Positions 6,443-7,669 of a stretch of DNA of 7,669 bases are shown in pieces. The stretch is from Candidatus Woesearchaeota archaeon UBA119. GTDB lineage: Archaea > Nanobdellota > Nanobdellia > Woesearchaeales > UBA119. The notes beneath the pieces are model-generated. The model had not been told where the DNA came from. It made no database searches and saw only the letters and a list, made by a program, of their open reading frames with translations. Location: positions 6,064-13,732 of the forward strand of contig DAWM01000067.1 in the NCBI GenBank assembly GCA_002505945.1, in the 5' to 3' direction. Within the stretch, counting starts at the first letter, position 1, and each line of letters starts with the position of its first letter. Position numbers and translations under genes: made by a program.

Positions 6443-6897
6443 TCTTCTCCCACCTTCTCAAACTTAAGAAAGCCTTTTGAATCAATAGATATGTTTATTT
6501 TATTTCTAGAACTAAATTCAAAGTTGCTTGGAGTTATCCCCCGGGGAGATACCATATCCATGTAAGAATGAGCAAACAGAAAATTCTTTAGGATTTCCGC
6601 ATCTGAGGAATGAAGAGTAACCTTTCCCACTTCGGCTGTTAGTTCATATTTTTTATCAAATGAAGACAAATCCAATACATAATAAGAACTCTCATTAGAA
6701 AGGGATAAAGCAGAAGCAGAAAGTGCTATCTCTCTTAGCATTGTTCTTTTTATGTATTCCTCTTCATCAAAGTACTGTTGGGCAAAAGCAAAAAACCCCA
6801 ACATAGTAATCGCTATAAAGAAAATCTCAATCAATGTTTGTGTCATCATCTCTGTGTCGCCTTTCCTACCCCATTTTCGTTGCTTAATTATAATCAC
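6439..6897 (-). CDS. Small pilin-like membrane-anchored protein with uncertain start, about 150 aa
   Basis: No named family recognised. The protein has a strongly basic N-terminus ending WGRKG, then DTE and a hydrophobic helix (about 22-39), then a roughly 110-residue ectodomain with no cysteine and N-x-S sequons (NES, NIS). The layout is that of a class III prepilin, cut expected after RKG with Glu at +3. The frame is open beyond the upstream gene's stop up to a GTG at 6921. I list the GTG at 6895-6897 as the nearest conventional start (152 aa), but it lies inside a strong Shine-Dalgarno AAGGTGAT (6893-6900). The codon spaced correctly after that site is ATT (6886-6888, 149 aa). An ATG at 6847-6849 would remove the basic leader and has only a weak site. 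The 3' end overlaps the 172-aa gene as ATGA. Confidence 0.75.
   Translation of the reverse strand: MIIIKQRKWGRKGDTEMMTQTLIEIFFIAITMLGFFAFAQQYFDEEEYIKRTMLREIALSASALSLSNESSYYVLDLSSFDKKYELTAEVGKVTLHSSDAEILKNFLFAHSYMDMVSPRGITPSNFEFSSRNKINISIDSKGFLKFEKVGEE
6447..6456 (-). promoter_or_regulatory. Shine-Dalgarno site of the 172-aa gene
   Basis: Minus-strand AAGGTGGGAG lies 4 nt before the ATG at 6440-6442, inside the last codons of the 152-aa gene, giving translational coupling. Confidence 0.65.
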
Positions 6898-6900
6898 CTT
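6893..6900 (-). promoter_or_regulatory. Strong Shine-Dalgarno site with no standard start codon at the usual distance
   Basis: Minus-strand AAGGTGAT is an 8-base match to the archaeal anti-Shine-Dalgarno sequence and overlaps the stop codon (6899-6901) of the upstream gene. Other genes here use spacers of 4 to 6 nt; at 4 nt this site is followed by ATT (6886-6888), in frame with the 152-aa gene. Confidence 0.6.
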
Positions 6901-7669
6901 AAGTATCAACAACACACCCACAAAAGTCTTCTTCTAAACAATCTGGAGTATAGCCTGACCCACAGTTGTTATCAGAAGGTTTATTGTCCTCACAAACACA
7001 ACTCATACCTGAAAACTCTAAATCTTCCTCATCTTCCACACAACTACAAGAATCAATATCACAGCTAGGAATCTTGCCCTCATTACAAAAAGAATAAAGT
7101 AATTGATCATTATTACACCTGCATTTACCCTTTAGGTTCCCCTCTGATTTATCTGCAGAAATCTGGTCCCAGATTGTATATTCTATAGAAACCTTTGATG
7201 TAACCTCATACGAATAGTTCAAATAAGCCTTAATATTTTTCACAGCTTTGCTTCCAGATTCTAAAACTGTATCCTCATCAATATCAAGAACACACATTAT
7301 AGAACTTTTCATGAGCATCTCCATAATATGCTTTTGGTTCAAGAAGTCAGTGTCAAACTGGTAACAGGTATAACCACTCAGTCCTTTACCAAAAACAGAA
7401 TTACACTGCACAGTATTCTCAAAGTGGCACAATCCTTTCTCTAAAGGAGTCATCCCTTGGGGAAAAGCAACAAAAAGATTGTTTATCTTACTCATTCTTC
7501 CCTCATATTTGTTTGATATAGAAATCAAAAGAGGGACTTCAGTCATGCCAGAATCCTCGCCTACGGGAATAACCTGCTGTCGTATAGCAGAAGGAAGGCC
7601 CATTGAGAGCAACACAGGTCCAGAAGAACTCTCAGAAACAAGGTTAATATTATTATATCCTAAACAATG
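6899..7669 (-). CDS. Secreted surface protein with two C-terminal six-cysteine modules, 5' end outside the window
   Basis: The frame is open to the right edge of the window, so the N-terminus is missing; 256 residues are visible. GTG and ATG codons near 7615 and 7603 lack a convincing Shine-Dalgarno site and are probably internal. The first 180 residues look beta-rich, with alternating hydrophobic strands (for example KVSIEYTIW) and five cysteines, as in Ig-like repeats of archaeal surface proteins; this domain reading is inference. The last 74 residues hold 12 cysteines in two modules of the same pattern: CxC-x9-C-x7-C-x4/5-CxC (7040-7123 and 6914-7000), joined by an acidic linker. Such regular spacing points to disulfide-bonded or metal-binding modules outside the cell. 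I recognise no named family. It is the first visible gene of the operon, and its stop overlaps the next gene's Shine-Dalgarno site. Confidence 0.82.
   Translation of the reverse strand, partial: HCLGYNNINLVSESSSGPVLLSMGLPSAIRQQVIPVGEDSGMTEVPLLISISNKYEGRMSKINNLFVAFPQGMTPLEKGLCHFENTVQCNSVFGKGLSGYTCYQFDTDFLNQKHIMEMLMKSSIMCVLDIDEDTVLESGSKAVKNIKAYLNYSYEVTSKVSIEYTIWDQISADKSEGNLKGKCRCNNDQLLYSFCNEGKIPSCDIDSCSCVEDEEDLEFSGMSCVCEDNKPSDNNCGSGYTPDCLEEDFCGCVVDT
6914..7123 (-). repeat. Tandem pair of six-cysteine protein modules
   Basis: Module 1 (7040-7123) and module 2 (6914-7000) share the spacing CxC, 9 residues, C, 7 residues, C, 4 or 5 residues, CxC, with almost no other residues in common. The 13-residue linker between them is rich in Asp and Glu. 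The match is at the protein level; the DNA copies have diverged. Confidence 0.75.

Overview
The window looks like chromosomal DNA of an AT-rich archaeon, most likely of the DPANN type (Woesearchaeota/Pacearchaeota-like; the lineage is inference). The archaeal assignment rests on a RadA recombinase with an N-terminal helix-hairpin-helix domain, a zinc-containing archaeal RPA-type single-stranded DNA-binding protein, Shine-Dalgarno sites of the GGTGAT type and TATA-box promoters. All eight genes lie on the minus strand, so transcription runs from high to low coordinates. I see no plus-strand gene, tRNA, rRNA, CRISPR array or insertion sequence.

Positions 7669 to 2927 hold a tight run of five genes. 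In order of transcription they are: a secreted protein cut by the window edge, ending in two tandem six-cysteine modules; a 152-aa protein; a 172-aa protein; a 316-aa protein; and a 682-aa protein with 12 cysteines. The genes overlap or sit within a few bases of each other. The last four each begin with a short basic leader ending in (K/R)K(G/A), followed directly by one hydrophobic helix, with the rest of the protein predicted outside the membrane. That is the layout of archaeal class III (type IV pilin-like) signal peptides. I recognise none of them as a named family. My reading is a coupled operon for a cell-surface structure of pilin-like subunits, with larger cysteine-rich ectodomains perhaps at the tip or in an adhesin role; this is inference.

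Positions 2900 to 1302 hold a second transcription unit with its own TATA box (about 2852-2860). It carries the RPA-like protein, then after 19 nt a YdjM/DUF457-type membrane-bound putative metal-dependent hydrolase. Positions 1180 to 84 hold radA with its own candidate promoter and a perfect 10-bp inverted repeat just after its stop. RPA and RadA act in the same process: RPA coats single-stranded DNA, and RadA replaces it to form the recombination filament. The link of the membrane hydrolase to this pair is unknown.

Several start codons were revised from the longest open frame. In two genes of the surface operon the most upstream usable GTG lies inside the Shine-Dalgarno sequence itself. In one of these no ATG, GTG or TTG is correctly spaced after a very strong Shine-Dalgarno site, and an ATT codon fits best.
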